Source of the DNA: an uncultured Bacteroidales bacterium
Lineage (GTDB): Bacteria > Bacteroidota > Bacteroidia > Bacteroidales > UBA932
DNA: 64,000 nt
NCBI GenBank assembly: GCA_944323345.1
Contig: CALUSC010000005.1
Span: forward strand, 23,388-87,387
Direction: 5' to 3'
Part shown: one piece after another, positions 8,892-16,405 of the stretch
How positions within the stretch are numbered: position 1 is the stretch's first letter
Layout of the letters: the number at the start of each line of letters is the position of its first letter
Position numbers and translations under genes: made by a program
Notes under the pieces: model-generated
Told to the model about the DNA's origin: nothing
Seen by the model: the letters and a program-made list of their open reading frames with translations, nothing else
The model's database searches: none

Positions 8892-9605
8892 TCAGATTTC
8901 CGGTATGCCGAAAATTTTCAGGATGTCCGGTGCGGCTTCTGCCGCTTTCCGGACAATGAGCCTGTCACCGTCCAGCAGCCATACAGTATCGGCCGCCTTC
9001 AGCCCGATCCCGATGTCGTGCGTAGAGAAAATCACAGTTTTCCCTTGCCCGGAGGCCAGTTTTTTCAGAATGGCAGTAATCTGATACCTCCCTGGCACAT
9101 CCAGAAAAGCCGTCGGCTCATCCATGACCATTAAAGGAGTGTCCTGAGCTAGAGCCTTGGCTATCATTATTTTCTGGCATTCTCCGTCAGACATCCTGTC
9201 CATGCTCCTGTCGGCGTATCCGCTCATTCCGACCATCTCCAGCGCATCGTCCACAGCCTTTTCGTCAGAGTCCGAAAGCCGTCCTGTCCATCCTGTCCAC
9301 GGGGCCCTGCCTAATGCTACGATGTCCCGGCACCTGAACCGCGGTATGCGGACCCTTTCCGTCCCTACGAAAGATATTTTCATGGCAGCCTTGCCCCGCG
9401 GAAGAGAAAGAATGTCTTCCCCGTCTATCATGATTCTCCCGTGAAGCGGCTCCGACAGTCCGGTCAGAGTCCTGATAAGCGTACTTTTCCCGCTTCCGTT
9501 CCGTCCGGCCAGCATCACAAGTTCTCCTGGGGCGGCACCGGCGGAGATGTCGCGCAGCAGGATGTTTTTTCCGTATCCGAGGGTAAGGTTTTCTATGGAG
9601 ATCAT
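8892..9605 (-). CDS. btuD: ABC transporter ATPase of cobalamin/iron-complex uptake (BtuD-like)
   Basis: Cytoplasmic ATPase that powers uptake of cobalamin or an iron complex through the FecCD-type permease encoded just upstream. The ATG at 9605 (MISIENLTLGYGKNILL) is chosen because it opens the ABC fold; longer frames add unrelated residues. Walker A is GRNGSGKST near residue 35, signature MSDGECQK near 135, Walker B LMVMDEPTAFLD near 160 and the H-loop STHD near 195. The 237 residues fit the family. The operon is btuF-btuC-btuD on the minus strand. Cobalamin is favoured by the divergent riboswitch-controlled btuB. Confidence 0.85.
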   Translation of the reverse strand: MISIENLTLGYGKNILLRDISAGAAPGELVMLAGRNGSGKSTLIRTLTGLSEPLHGRIMIDGEDILSLPRGKAAMKISFVGTERVRIPRFRCRDIVALGRAPWTGWTGRLSDSDEKAVDDALEMVGMSGYADRSMDRMSDGECQKIMIAKALAQDTPLMVMDEPTAFLDVPGRYQITAILKKLASGQGKTVIFSTHDIGIGLKAADTVWLLDGDRLIVRKAAEAAPDILKIFGIPEI

Positions 9606-9622
9606 GGCGGGGTTTTCTGTTT

Positions 9623-10636
9623 TTATATCTGTCGGCTGCCGCGCTGTCTGAATATTATCCAGATGACGGCCGGGATACCGGCCAGCGAGGTGACGGCGTT
9701 GATGGGGACGGCGGCTAACCTCGCGATGATGTCGCATGACATCATCAGCGCTCCTCCGCAGAGGAGCGTTGCCGGGATGAGGACCCTGTGGTCCGCATCC
9801 CCGGCCGCGAGGCGCGCCAGATGCGGCACAGCTATGCCGATGAACCCCACAGGGCCGCAGAACGCCGTCACAGTCCCGGCCAGCAGAACGGTCACCAGAA
9901 AGATGAGCAGCCTCGCCTTCCGCACCTCCACACCTCCGGTAGCCGCATAATTTTCACCCAGAAGCATCAGGTTCAGGACCTTGCAGAACACCGCAGTGAT
10001 TCCAAGGCCTATAGCCACCGCCGCAGAAAGAATCCAAAGCTCGCTGCCGGAAACATTCCCTAAAGACCCCATCGTCCACACTATGTAAGATTTCAGAGCC
10101 TGCTCATCGCTGAGGAACTGCAGTATCTGTACGAAGGCATCTATTCCTGCGCCGAGCATCATTCCCAAAATCAGGATGACGGTTATGTCCCCTGTTTTCC
10201 TGCTGGCCCATGCTATGATTCCCAGCACCGCGGCCGCTCCTATCCAGGCGGCGCCTGCCGTTCCTAAGGAAACCAGGACACGGCTGGCAGCCAGCGATGC
10301 AGATGCCGATGTGCCCAGGACGCAGACGGCAGCTCCGAGTGATGCCCCCGAACTTATTCCCAATACATAAGGTCCTGCCAGCGGATTCCGGAAAAGGGTC
10401 TGCATCAGGAGCCCGCTGATGGAAATGGCCATGCCGGCCAGCATGGCGGTAAGGGTCTTCGGCAGCCTGATTTCCGTCACTATGAGCCTGGTCTGGTCGG
10501 GAACATCCCCTCCGGACAGGGCTTTCCATACATCGGAAATGCCGATGCCGGCACTGCCTGTCAGCATCTCGGCCACAAAAAGCCCGGCCAGAGCCACCGC
10601 TCCGGCTGTCCACAGTATTTTCTTCCTTCTTCCCAT
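9623..10636 (-). CDS. btuC: FecCD-family permease (BtuC-like)
   Basis: Inner-membrane permease of the vitamin B12/iron-chelate ABC importer. The ATG at 10636 (MGRRKKILWTAGAVAL) gives 337 residues with about ten hydrophobic helices. Family motifs include RLPKTLTAMLAGMAISISGLLMQTLFRNPLAGPYVLG near 60-95 and the L-loop region FCGPVGFIGIAVPHLAR near 275, which contacts the ATPase. It starts 37 bp after the btuF stop and ends 17 bp before btuD. The longer frame from 10747 would overlap btuF and begins with non-membrane sequence, so it is rejected. Confidence 0.87.
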   Translation of the reverse strand: MGRRKKILWTAGAVALAGLFVAEMLTGSAGIGISDVWKALSGGDVPDQTRLIVTEIRLPKTLTAMLAGMAISISGLLMQTLFRNPLAGPYVLGISSGASLGAAVCVLGTSASASLAASRVLVSLGTAGAAWIGAAAVLGIIAWASRKTGDITVILILGMMLGAGIDAFVQILQFLSDEQALKSYIVWTMGSLGNVSGSELWILSAAVAIGLGITAVFCKVLNLMLLGENYAATGGVEVRKARLLIFLVTVLLAGTVTAFCGPVGFIGIAVPHLARLAAGDADHRVLIPATLLCGGALMMSCDIIARLAAVPINAVTSLAGIPAVIWIIFRQRGSRQI

Positions 10637-10673
10637 ACGTGCCCAAGATATGAAAAATCCCGGAAATCCGCCG

Positions 10674-11888
10674 TCAGAACGGCAGCCGCCGGTAATAATG
10701 CAGGCTGTCATTGTCGGCATCGGCTGCACCCTGCCCGGTTTCCTCATGAATGTGGAGCCCGGGATGCAGAATCCGTATCAGGTCGCTCAGAACCAGGTCC
10801 GGACGTACTGTCCCGGATTCCCAGAAGTCACTTCCTCCGCTTTCCGTACTTCTCCTGTCGCAGCTGTAGACCTGTCTGGCTTTTACGCAGCTTGTTCCGG
10901 AGAACTGGGGATATGCGTCGAGAAGTTGGGACAGCGAGCGGTATTGCCCTACATTCAGCCAGATATCCGCTTCCGACACCAGCAGGAAAGCCTTCTCGAA
11001 ATCTATCGTGGCGGATTTCCATTGTCCTGAGCCGGAATTTCCCCTCCCGTCCCGGTTTGTGTTGCCTTCGAATACGTATACTCCGCCGGCATCCCGTATC
11101 ATGGTGACCATGGCGGATTCAGGCGAGGACATGAACCATGTGTCCCCGTACGGCGTATTCAGCATCACTTTCGGCCTTTCGGCATTCTCCGGAACTGAAG
11201 ATTTCAGGTCTTCATACCTCGAAACTATCTCCCGGTATGCCTTTTCTCCTTTGTCCCTGCAGCCGAGCAGCTCTGCTATGGCCACCACCCATTCCGTCCT
11301 GCCTGCTGGCGAGGTTTCCAGGTATTCTCCTATGTAAAGATAAGGTATGCCGAGGATGCCGAGCCTGTCCTCCATCGCACTTGACGAACTGACCCCGTAC
11401 AGCAGCACAATGTCTGGTCTGGCGGCAGCCAGCGCTTCGTAGTCGGCTCCTGCCTCGTATCCGATGTCGGCTATCGAGTCTCTGTGTTCGCGGATATATG
11501 CGTTCGAAATGTATCTGATACCCGATACTGCCTTGACCCGCCGGACTTCCCCGATCAAATCCAGCAGTGCTATGTGGGAGGATGACATGACAGCTATCCT
11601 TTCGGCATTTCCGTACAGGACCTGGCCCTTGAAGCCTTCAGGCGGTTTTTCACCGTTACGGGCGATAAAAAGCTCTTTTCCTGATGAATTTTTCTGCGCC
11701 GGCACCCTGTCTTGAGGTTCGCTCCCGTCTCCCTGCCATGCGGACTTCACCCTTATCACACTGCTTTCGCAGCCCTCTGCCCCCACTATCTCGAATCCTT
11801 CGGCCTCTGACGGAGAATACAGTACGACATCGAAAAAATCTGCGGCGTCGTTTCTGCCGCAGGCATTGGCCAGAACGGCCAATATCAT
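10674..11888 (-). CDS. btuF: Periplasmic cobalamin/iron-complex binding protein (BtuF-like)
   Basis: Substrate-binding protein that delivers ligand to the BtuCD-type permease. The helical-backbone binding fold of class III is suggested by segments such as YISNAYIREHRDSIADIGYEAGADYEALAAARPDIVLLY, and GIPYLYIGEYLETSPAGRTEW is typical. From the ATG at 11888 there are 404 residues starting MILAVLANACGRND, which looks like the back half of a lipoprotein signal ending in Cys. The codons just upstream in frame encode a basic n-region (GSKRVIWI) with only a CTG at 11915 as a possible start, so the true start is uncertain. The gene heads the btuFCD operon. Confidence 0.8.
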   Translation of the reverse strand: MILAVLANACGRNDAADFFDVVLYSPSEAEGFEIVGAEGCESSVIRVKSAWQGDGSEPQDRVPAQKNSSGKELFIARNGEKPPEGFKGQVLYGNAERIAVMSSSHIALLDLIGEVRRVKAVSGIRYISNAYIREHRDSIADIGYEAGADYEALAAARPDIVLLYGVSSSSAMEDRLGILGIPYLYIGEYLETSPAGRTEWVVAIAELLGCRDKGEKAYREIVSRYEDLKSSVPENAERPKVMLNTPYGDTWFMSSPESAMVTMIRDAGGVYVFEGNTNRDGRGNSGSGQWKSATIDFEKAFLLVSEADIWLNVGQYRSLSQLLDAYPQFSGTSCVKARQVYSCDRRSTESGGSDFWESGTVRPDLVLSDLIRILHPGLHIHEETGQGAADADNDSLHYYRRLPF

Positions 11889-11962
11889 TATCCATATTAC
11901 CCTTTTGCTTCCCAGTTCCGAATCCTTTTTCCGGCCTGTCGCCGGCGTACAGCATGTTCCCG

Positions 11963-11970
11963 CAAAGTTA
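11963..11970 (-). promoter_or_regulatory. -7 promoter element for btuFCD
   Basis: CAAAGTTA on the plus strand is TAACTTTG on the minus strand, an exact TAnnTTTG. It would give a leader of about 70 bases to the ATG at 11888. No -33 motif is evident. No riboswitch is seen on this strand. Confidence 0.5.
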
Positions 11971-11976
11971 GCAAAA

Positions 11977-12009
11977 TTTGGAGATTGTTCCGGAAAATGC
12001 GTATATTCG
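11977..12009 (+). promoter_or_regulatory. Promoter of the riboswitch-btuB-btuG transcript
   Basis: TTTG at 11977-11980 and TATATTCG at 12002-12009 (one mismatch to TAnnTTTG) are 21 bases apart. The predicted transcript start near 12013 coincides with the first paired base of the riboswitch, which supports the call. Confidence 0.55.
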
Positions 12010-12013
12010 CGGC

Positions 12014-12240
12014 GGCCAAGGTTTCCGGACGCAAGAAGTCTGCGCGAGGAACGAAGAGGGAACGCAGTGAGAATCTGCGGCAGTACCCGCTGCTGTATGC
12101 CCGTGATGCGAGCCGGAAAACCGGAGCATCGGACAGCTTCACATTCTCTGCCACTGGTATCTTTCGTAGAAACCCTTTCGGGTCACCCTCGATACCGGGA
12201 AGGCGTGAAGCAGGGACGAGTCAGAAGACCTGCCTTTGCC
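12014..12240 (+). promoter_or_regulatory. Cobalamin riboswitch
   Basis: Adenosylcobalamin-sensing leader RNA. The conserved core GGGAACGCAGTGAGAATC at 12058-12075 is followed by CGGCAGTACCCGCTGCTGT, GCCACTGG at 12150-12157 and GGGAAGGCGTGAAG near 12197. The B12 box AGTCAGAAGACCTGCC is at 12219-12234. GGCCAAGG at 12014-12021 pairs with CCTTTGCC at 12233-12240 to close the P1 stem. About 105 bases separate it from the btuB ATG at 12347 and hold a GC-rich palindrome (CTGCCGGCAG) that could sequester the start region. High cobalamin is expected to switch the downstream uptake genes off. Confidence 0.93.
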
Positions 12241-12346
12241 GTTTATGGAACATCCTCCTGCGGGATTACGGGACGGAGTCACTGCCAAACATGTGCTATA
12301 CCGCTACGGAATCTGGCGCTGCCGGCAGTCTGGGATAAATGCAGTT

Positions 12347-14251
12347 ATGTTTGTACTGGCTCTCATGCTTCTGATGGCACCTCAGGCGCAGGATACCCTG
12401 TCCGCTTCGCAGGTGTCATCCGAACGATACGATTCTCCTGCCGTCCGGACAGTCTCGTCCGGGCAGATTTCCGCCATGCCTTCCGCAACGGTCACAGATG
12501 TCCTGAGGCATACCGCCGGTGTACAGATACGTGACTACGGAGGTCTCGGCGGCCTGAAAACAGTGAATGTCCGTTCTCTCGGTTCGCAGCATACCGGTGT
12601 CTTCATCGACGGAGTGAAGGTCAGCAATGTGCAGAACGGTCAGGTGGACCTCGGCAGATATTCTTCAGAGGATCTGGCGTCCGTGTCTGTTTTCAATGGA
12701 CAGTCGTCATTCCTGCTCCAGTCTGCATCGGAATTGGCGTCTTCATCCGTTGTCTGTCTGCGGACAGCGTTTCCGGATTTCGGCGAACCCTGGTCTCTCG
12801 ATGCGAAAGCGGAGTACGGCTCTTTCACTTCCGGTTCGGGATATCTTTCTTTCCGGAAGCGCATGTCCCGGAAATTTTACATGAAAGTCACCGGCGACTG
12901 CCGACACACGGAAGGCGACTACCCGTTTACATATACTAACCGCTCCGGCGCCGATACCACAGCCCGCAGACAGAACTCCGACCTGACCTCTTTTCATCTC
13001 GAACCGTCTTTGTACATGCTTTCCGGAAACTCCGCCCTCCATTTGAAGGGATACTGGTATCATTCGGACAGAGGGCTGCCCGGACCGGTCATCCGCAGGT
13101 CCGGGCAATACCGGAGCGGCGACCGCCAGCGTGACGGGAATGTTTTTCTTCAGGGGAATTACAGGTATGTTTCCGGAAGGTTTTCCATGAAAGTCCTGGG
13201 GAAATATTCATACGACCGGTGCAATTATCTGCAGGATACCGCTGGAAACGTTGCCGTAAGGTATCTTGACCTGCATTATCGTCAGCATGAGGGGTATATG
13301 TCGGCCGCAGCCGCATACAGGTCAGGCGGATTCGGCCTTTCCCTTGCATGGGACAATACCGTTTCCAGCCTTGATTCCGACGTGCCAGGCCTGTCGGGCA
13401 AGTTCCGCTGGACATCGCTTCTTGCAGTGAAGGCCCGGTACGTGCATGAGGCATTGTCGGCCGATGTTTCACTGGTATATAACCATTCGGAAGATACATA
13501 TATTCATGACAGGCTCAGTCCTTTCCTTTCCCTTCAATATTCTCCGGGGAATTTCCGGTTCCTCATATTCTGGAAAAACTCGTTCAGGCTTCCGACATTC
13601 AACGAACTTTATTATGTGGCCGTCCCGTCGGCCAATGCCGCACATAATCTCCGGCCGGAGACTGTAGACCAGTTCGATTTTACCGCTTCCTATTCAGCTT
13701 CGGCAGGTCCGTGGTCGTGCGGCTGCCGTGCCGATCTGTTTTACAATATTACCAGGGACAAGATAATCTGGCTTCCGGCTGCGAACCAGTTCGTGTGGTC
13801 GGCGTTCAATTACGGCCTGGTTCACGGGTACGGATGTACATTGTCCGTAGACAACGGCCTGTCGCTCAGGGATTTCAGGCTGGATGTCAGGCTGGATTAT
13901 TCCTGTGAGAGATCTGCGGACATGACTGATCCTCAGTCTCCCTGGTATCGCGGGCAGATAGCCTATGTCCCGTTGCATTCCGTTTCTGCGGTTCTGGCTG
14001 CGGAGTATCGCGGATGGGCATTATCGACCTGTTTCCTATACAATTCGGTACGCTACCGGAATTCCGCCAATACGGCAGCGAATCTTATGGACCCGTATTA
14101 CGCACTCGACGTGATGCTGTCCAGAAAACTGCTGGATTTCATGAAAGTGTCGCTCTCTGTCACTAATGTCACCGACTCCCAATACGAAATCATTTCCCGG
14201 TATCCGATGCCGGGAATAAGTTACAGGATAGTTTTACAAGTGGATATTTAA
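12347..14251 (+). CDS. btuB: TonB-dependent outer-membrane cobalamin receptor (BtuB-like)
   Basis: A 22-strand outer-membrane barrel that imports corrinoids using TonB energy. The ATG at 12347 gives 634 residues with a signal sequence (MFVLALMLLMAPQAQ) ending near residue 15. The n-region lacks basic residues, so a GTG at 12293 that adds them is an alternative start. The plug domain follows (VTDVLRHTAGVQIRDYGGLGGLKTVNVRSLG at about 45-75, then TGVFIDGVKVSNVQNG). The C-terminus SYRIVLQVDI is a typical last barrel strand. The riboswitch immediately upstream and the BtuG-like partner downstream make cobalamin the likely substrate. Confidence 0.9.
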   Translation: MFVLALMLLMAPQAQDTLSASQVSSERYDSPAVRTVSSGQISAMPSATVTDVLRHTAGVQIRDYGGLGGLKTVNVRSLGSQHTGVFIDGVKVSNVQNGQVDLGRYSSEDLASVSVFNGQSSFLLQSASELASSSVVCLRTAFPDFGEPWSLDAKAEYGSFTSGSGYLSFRKRMSRKFYMKVTGDCRHTEGDYPFTYTNRSGADTTARRQNSDLTSFHLEPSLYMLSGNSALHLKGYWYHSDRGLPGPVIRRSGQYRSGDRQRDGNVFLQGNYRYVSGRFSMKVLGKYSYDRCNYLQDTAGNVAVRYLDLHYRQHEGYMSAAAAYRSGGFGLSLAWDNTVSSLDSDVPGLSGKFRWTSLLAVKARYVHEALSADVSLVYNHSEDTYIHDRLSPFLSLQYSPGNFRFLIFWKNSFRLPTFNELYYVAVPSANAAHNLRPETVDQFDFTASYSASAGPWSCGCRADLFYNITRDKIIWLPAANQFVWSAFNYGLVHGYGCTLSVDNGLSLRDFRLDVRLDYSCERSADMTDPQSPWYRGQIAYVPLHSVSAVLAAEYRGWALSTCFLYNSVRYRNSANTAANLMDPYYALDVMLSRKLLDFMKVSLSVTNVTDSQYEIISRYPMPGISYRIVLQVDI

Positions 14252-14252
14252 T

Positions 14253-15428
14253 ATGTTATTATTCATGAACAGATTGTTTTTTGACTTTATTTATGCATTG
14301 TCCGGCAGGACAGGGTTTTTCCTGGCGGCAGTTTCATTGGCGGCAGCCGTAATTTCCTGCGATCCTGTCGGGATTGAAGATCAGGATGATGGCATTCCTT
14401 CCTTAAAGTCGGAAGTCGTAGGCTTTTATCTTCTGAATGAAGGAACCATGGGGATGAACAACGCTTCTCTCGATTTTGTGGACCTGCGGTCGGGGGAGTA
14501 TGTGAGCGATTATTTTATGCAGCAGAATCCGGAAATGTCACTGGAACTGGGGGATGTGGGAAATGATCTTCTTATCGCCGGAGATTATCTGGTCATAGCT
14601 CTGAACGGTTCCGGTCTGGTGGAAATAGCGGATGCGTCCACTGCAAGGCATATCGCTGAAGTCCCTGTCCCGGAGTGCCGCTATCTGATGGAGGCTGACG
14701 GGTATCTGTATGTCACTTCGTATGCCGGGGGAGGTACGCTGTACAAGATTTCCATGGAGGATTTCAGCATTGCCGGCAGGCTCGGTGTCGGTCATGACCC
14801 GGAACAGCTGCATTTTCATGACGGGCTGGTCTATGTCCTTAATTCGGGAGGCCTGCAGTATGATCCTGCTACAGGAACTACGGCGTATGAACAGACTGTG
14901 TCGGTAGTGGATGCCGCTTCTTTCGAAGTGGTGAGGACAGTCGATACGGGTTACAGGAACCTTTACAAGGTCATCTGTGCGGGAAATACGGAATACATGA
15001 CCTCGCGAGGGGATTACGGAGCCGATCCGGGAGCTGTCTTTTCGTATGACAGGGCTACTGACCAGACAGTCCTGATAGCCTCCATGCCGGTGTCTAACTG
15101 GTGCAGTTATGATGGGACTGTTTATACGCAATCCACCACATACGATGAAAACTGGAATCCGCAGATGTCGTTCGGTATCCTGAAAGACGGCAGTTATGAG
15201 GAGTCGGAATTCCTCGACCTGTCTGGCACAGGCATATCTTCATGCTACGGGATGGACGTGAATCCGTCGAACGGGGATTTTGTACTTACTGATGCCGGAG
15301 ATTATACGACGCCGGGAACTGTCCATTATTTCAATGCGGACGGATCTCTTTCATGGTCGCATACGGCCGGAGTCTGTCCTTCGAAAGTGGCCTGGCTGAC
15401 TTCTGTAAATGCAGAAGCCGGCAAATGA
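14253..15428 (+). CDS. btuG: Surface lipoprotein beta-propeller, BtuG-like cobalamin-binding partner of BtuB
   Basis: A 391-residue YncE/DUF5074-like lipoprotein. The N-terminus has a membrane segment ending in VISC (Cys near residue 31) followed by DPVGIEDQDD, an acidic stretch like the Bacteroidota surface-export signal. The rest repeats short beta blades (LVIALNGSGLVEIADAST, YLYVTSYAGGGTLYKI, LVYVLNSGG), consistent with a seven-bladed propeller. It starts 1 bp after btuB and shares its riboswitch. BtuG proteins described in Bacteroides bind cobalamin at the cell surface and cap BtuB; this assignment rests on context and fold, not on alignment. A strong terminator follows. Confidence 0.8.
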   Translation: MLLFMNRLFFDFIYALSGRTGFFLAAVSLAAAVISCDPVGIEDQDDGIPSLKSEVVGFYLLNEGTMGMNNASLDFVDLRSGEYVSDYFMQQNPEMSLELGDVGNDLLIAGDYLVIALNGSGLVEIADASTARHIAEVPVPECRYLMEADGYLYVTSYAGGGTLYKISMEDFSIAGRLGVGHDPEQLHFHDGLVYVLNSGGLQYDPATGTTAYEQTVSVVDAASFEVVRTVDTGYRNLYKVICAGNTEYMTSRGDYGADPGAVFSYDRATDQTVLIASMPVSNWCSYDGTVYTQSTTYDENWNPQMSFGILKDGSYEESEFLDLSGTGISSCYGMDVNPSNGDFVLTDAGDYTTPGTVHYFNADGSLSWSHTAGVCPSKVAWLTSVNAEAGK

Positions 15429-15463
15429 AAAGAAGATTGCGGACCGGCCGCAATCTTCTTTTC
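15427..15463. terminator. Bidirectional terminator between btuG and rubredoxin
   Basis: GAAAAGAAGATTGCGG at 15427-15442 pairs perfectly with CCGCAATCTTCTTTTC at 15448-15463 around a 5-base loop. A-rich and T-rich flanks serve the convergent btuG and rubredoxin genes. Confidence 0.9.
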
Positions 15464-15483
15464 ATTAATCTTTTTTCTTTTTT

Positions 15484-15645
15484 TTATTCGACTACCTTGA
15501 AATCTTCCTTGCCGACTCCGCACAGAGGGCATACCCAGTCTGCAGGGAGATCTTCGAAAGCTGTTCCAGGCTCGATTCCGCTGTCAGGATCGCCTACTGC
15601 AGGATCGTACTCGTATCCGCAGACGATGCAAATGTACTTTTTCAT
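15484..15645 (-). CDS. Rubredoxin
   Basis: A 53-residue one-electron carrier with a mononuclear Fe(Cys)4 site, cytoplasmic. It reads [18 protein letters not shown] and later [14 protein letters not shown]; the four ligands are Cys6, Cys9, Cys39 and Cys42. Conserved aromatics Tyr4, Tyr11, Tyr13 and Trp37 are present. It lies 60 bp downstream of the superoxide dismutase on the same strand and may be cotranscribed with it, which fits a part in oxygen or peroxide detoxification by rubredoxin-linked reductases in an anaerobe. The only reductase partners would be outside the window. Confidence 0.95.
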   Translation of the reverse strand: MKKYICIVCGYEYDPAVGDPDSGIEPGTAFEDLPADWVCPLCGVGKEDFKVVE

Positions 15646-15705
15646 ACTCTGTTTCTTTTCAAAAGTTTATAATTGTTGTGATATTTGTGTTTCCGACTAT
15701 ATGTG

Positions 15706-16281
15706 TCAAAGCAGTCTTCCTGCCACTTTCTCCCAGTCGGTCAGATTCCAAATGGCTTCCAGATATGCGGCCCTCCTGTTCCTGTAGTCTATGTAGTAGG
15801 CATGTTCCCAGACATCGACTGTGAGCAGAGGCTTCAGTCCCTGCGTCATGGGGTTGTCCGCATTCTGGGTCTTCACTATCGTCAGGGTTTCTTCCTTGTC
15901 TTCGCACAGCCATGCCCATCCGGAGCCGAATATGGTGGCCGCAGCCTTTATGAATTCTGACTTGAAGTCGGCTACGGAACCGAAGGCCCTGATGATTTTT
16001 TCTTCCAGAATGTCCGGCATCTTTACCGGAGCAGGGGACAGGGTCTGGAAATAGAAATTATGGTTCCATGCCTGGGCGGCATTGTTGAATATCGCTCCGC
16101 CGGCTTTCATGACTATTTCCTCTATTTCCATATCTTCATACGGCGATCCTTCGATCAGTTTGTTCAGATTGTCTATATACGTCTGAAAATGTTTCCCGTA
16201 ATGGAATTCCACTGTTTCCGGACTCAGTACAGGAGCCAGGGCATCCTGACTGTAAGGTAATTCAGGTAAAGAATGTGTCAT
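15706..16281 (-). CDS. sodB: Superoxide dismutase (Fe/Mn type)
   Basis: Converts superoxide to hydrogen peroxide and oxygen; cytoplasmic, with no signal peptide. The 191 residues match the family. Metal ligands are visible: His27 in FHYGKHFQTY, His74 in AQAWNHNFYF, Asp156 and His160 in DVWEHAYYIDY. The Gln70 in NNAAQAWNH and the early position of the outer-sphere Gln follow the iron-type pattern, but cambialistic use of Mn is common in this group. It is expressed from its own promoter at 16332-16366, divergent from a TonB receptor. Confidence 0.95.
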   Translation of the reverse strand: MTHSLPELPYSQDALAPVLSPETVEFHYGKHFQTYIDNLNKLIEGSPYEDMEIEEIVMKAGGAIFNNAAQAWNHNFYFQTLSPAPVKMPDILEEKIIRAFGSVADFKSEFIKAAATIFGSGWAWLCEDKEETLTIVKTQNADNPMTQGLKPLLTVDVWEHAYYIDYRNRRAAYLEAIWNLTDWEKVAGRLL

Positions 16282-16331
16282 ATCTGCGAAATTTTTAGGC
16301 CGCTCCTGTCAGGAGAAACCTGATAGAAAAA

Positions 16332-16366
16332 CAAAGATAAACAAAATTTGATATCCTGACATCAAA
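16332..16366 (-). promoter_or_regulatory. Promoter of sodB
   Basis: CAAAGATA at 16332-16339 is TATCTTTG on the minus strand. CAAA at 16363-16366 gives a -33 TTTG at a rather long spacing of 23 bases. The predicted leader is about 47 bases. Confidence 0.55.
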
Positions 16367-16367
16367 T

Positions 16368-16399
16368 TTTGAGCCTTATCGGAAAAATATCTATCTTTG
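16368..16399 (+). promoter_or_regulatory. Promoter of the second TonB-dependent receptor
   Basis: TTTG at 16368-16371 and TATCTTTG at 16392-16399 are separated by 20 bases, a perfect match. It lies back to back with the sodB promoter (shared CAAATTTTG). The -7 element ends only 6 bases before the receptor's ATG, so the transcript would be almost leaderless. Confidence 0.75.
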
Positions 16400-16405
16400 C
16401 GCGCT

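Noticed and set aside
11656-11955. Minus-strand frame starting MLYAGDRPEKGF as the true start of the binding protein
   Set aside because: It is in a different frame from BtuF and its translation is Arg-rich shadow sequence.
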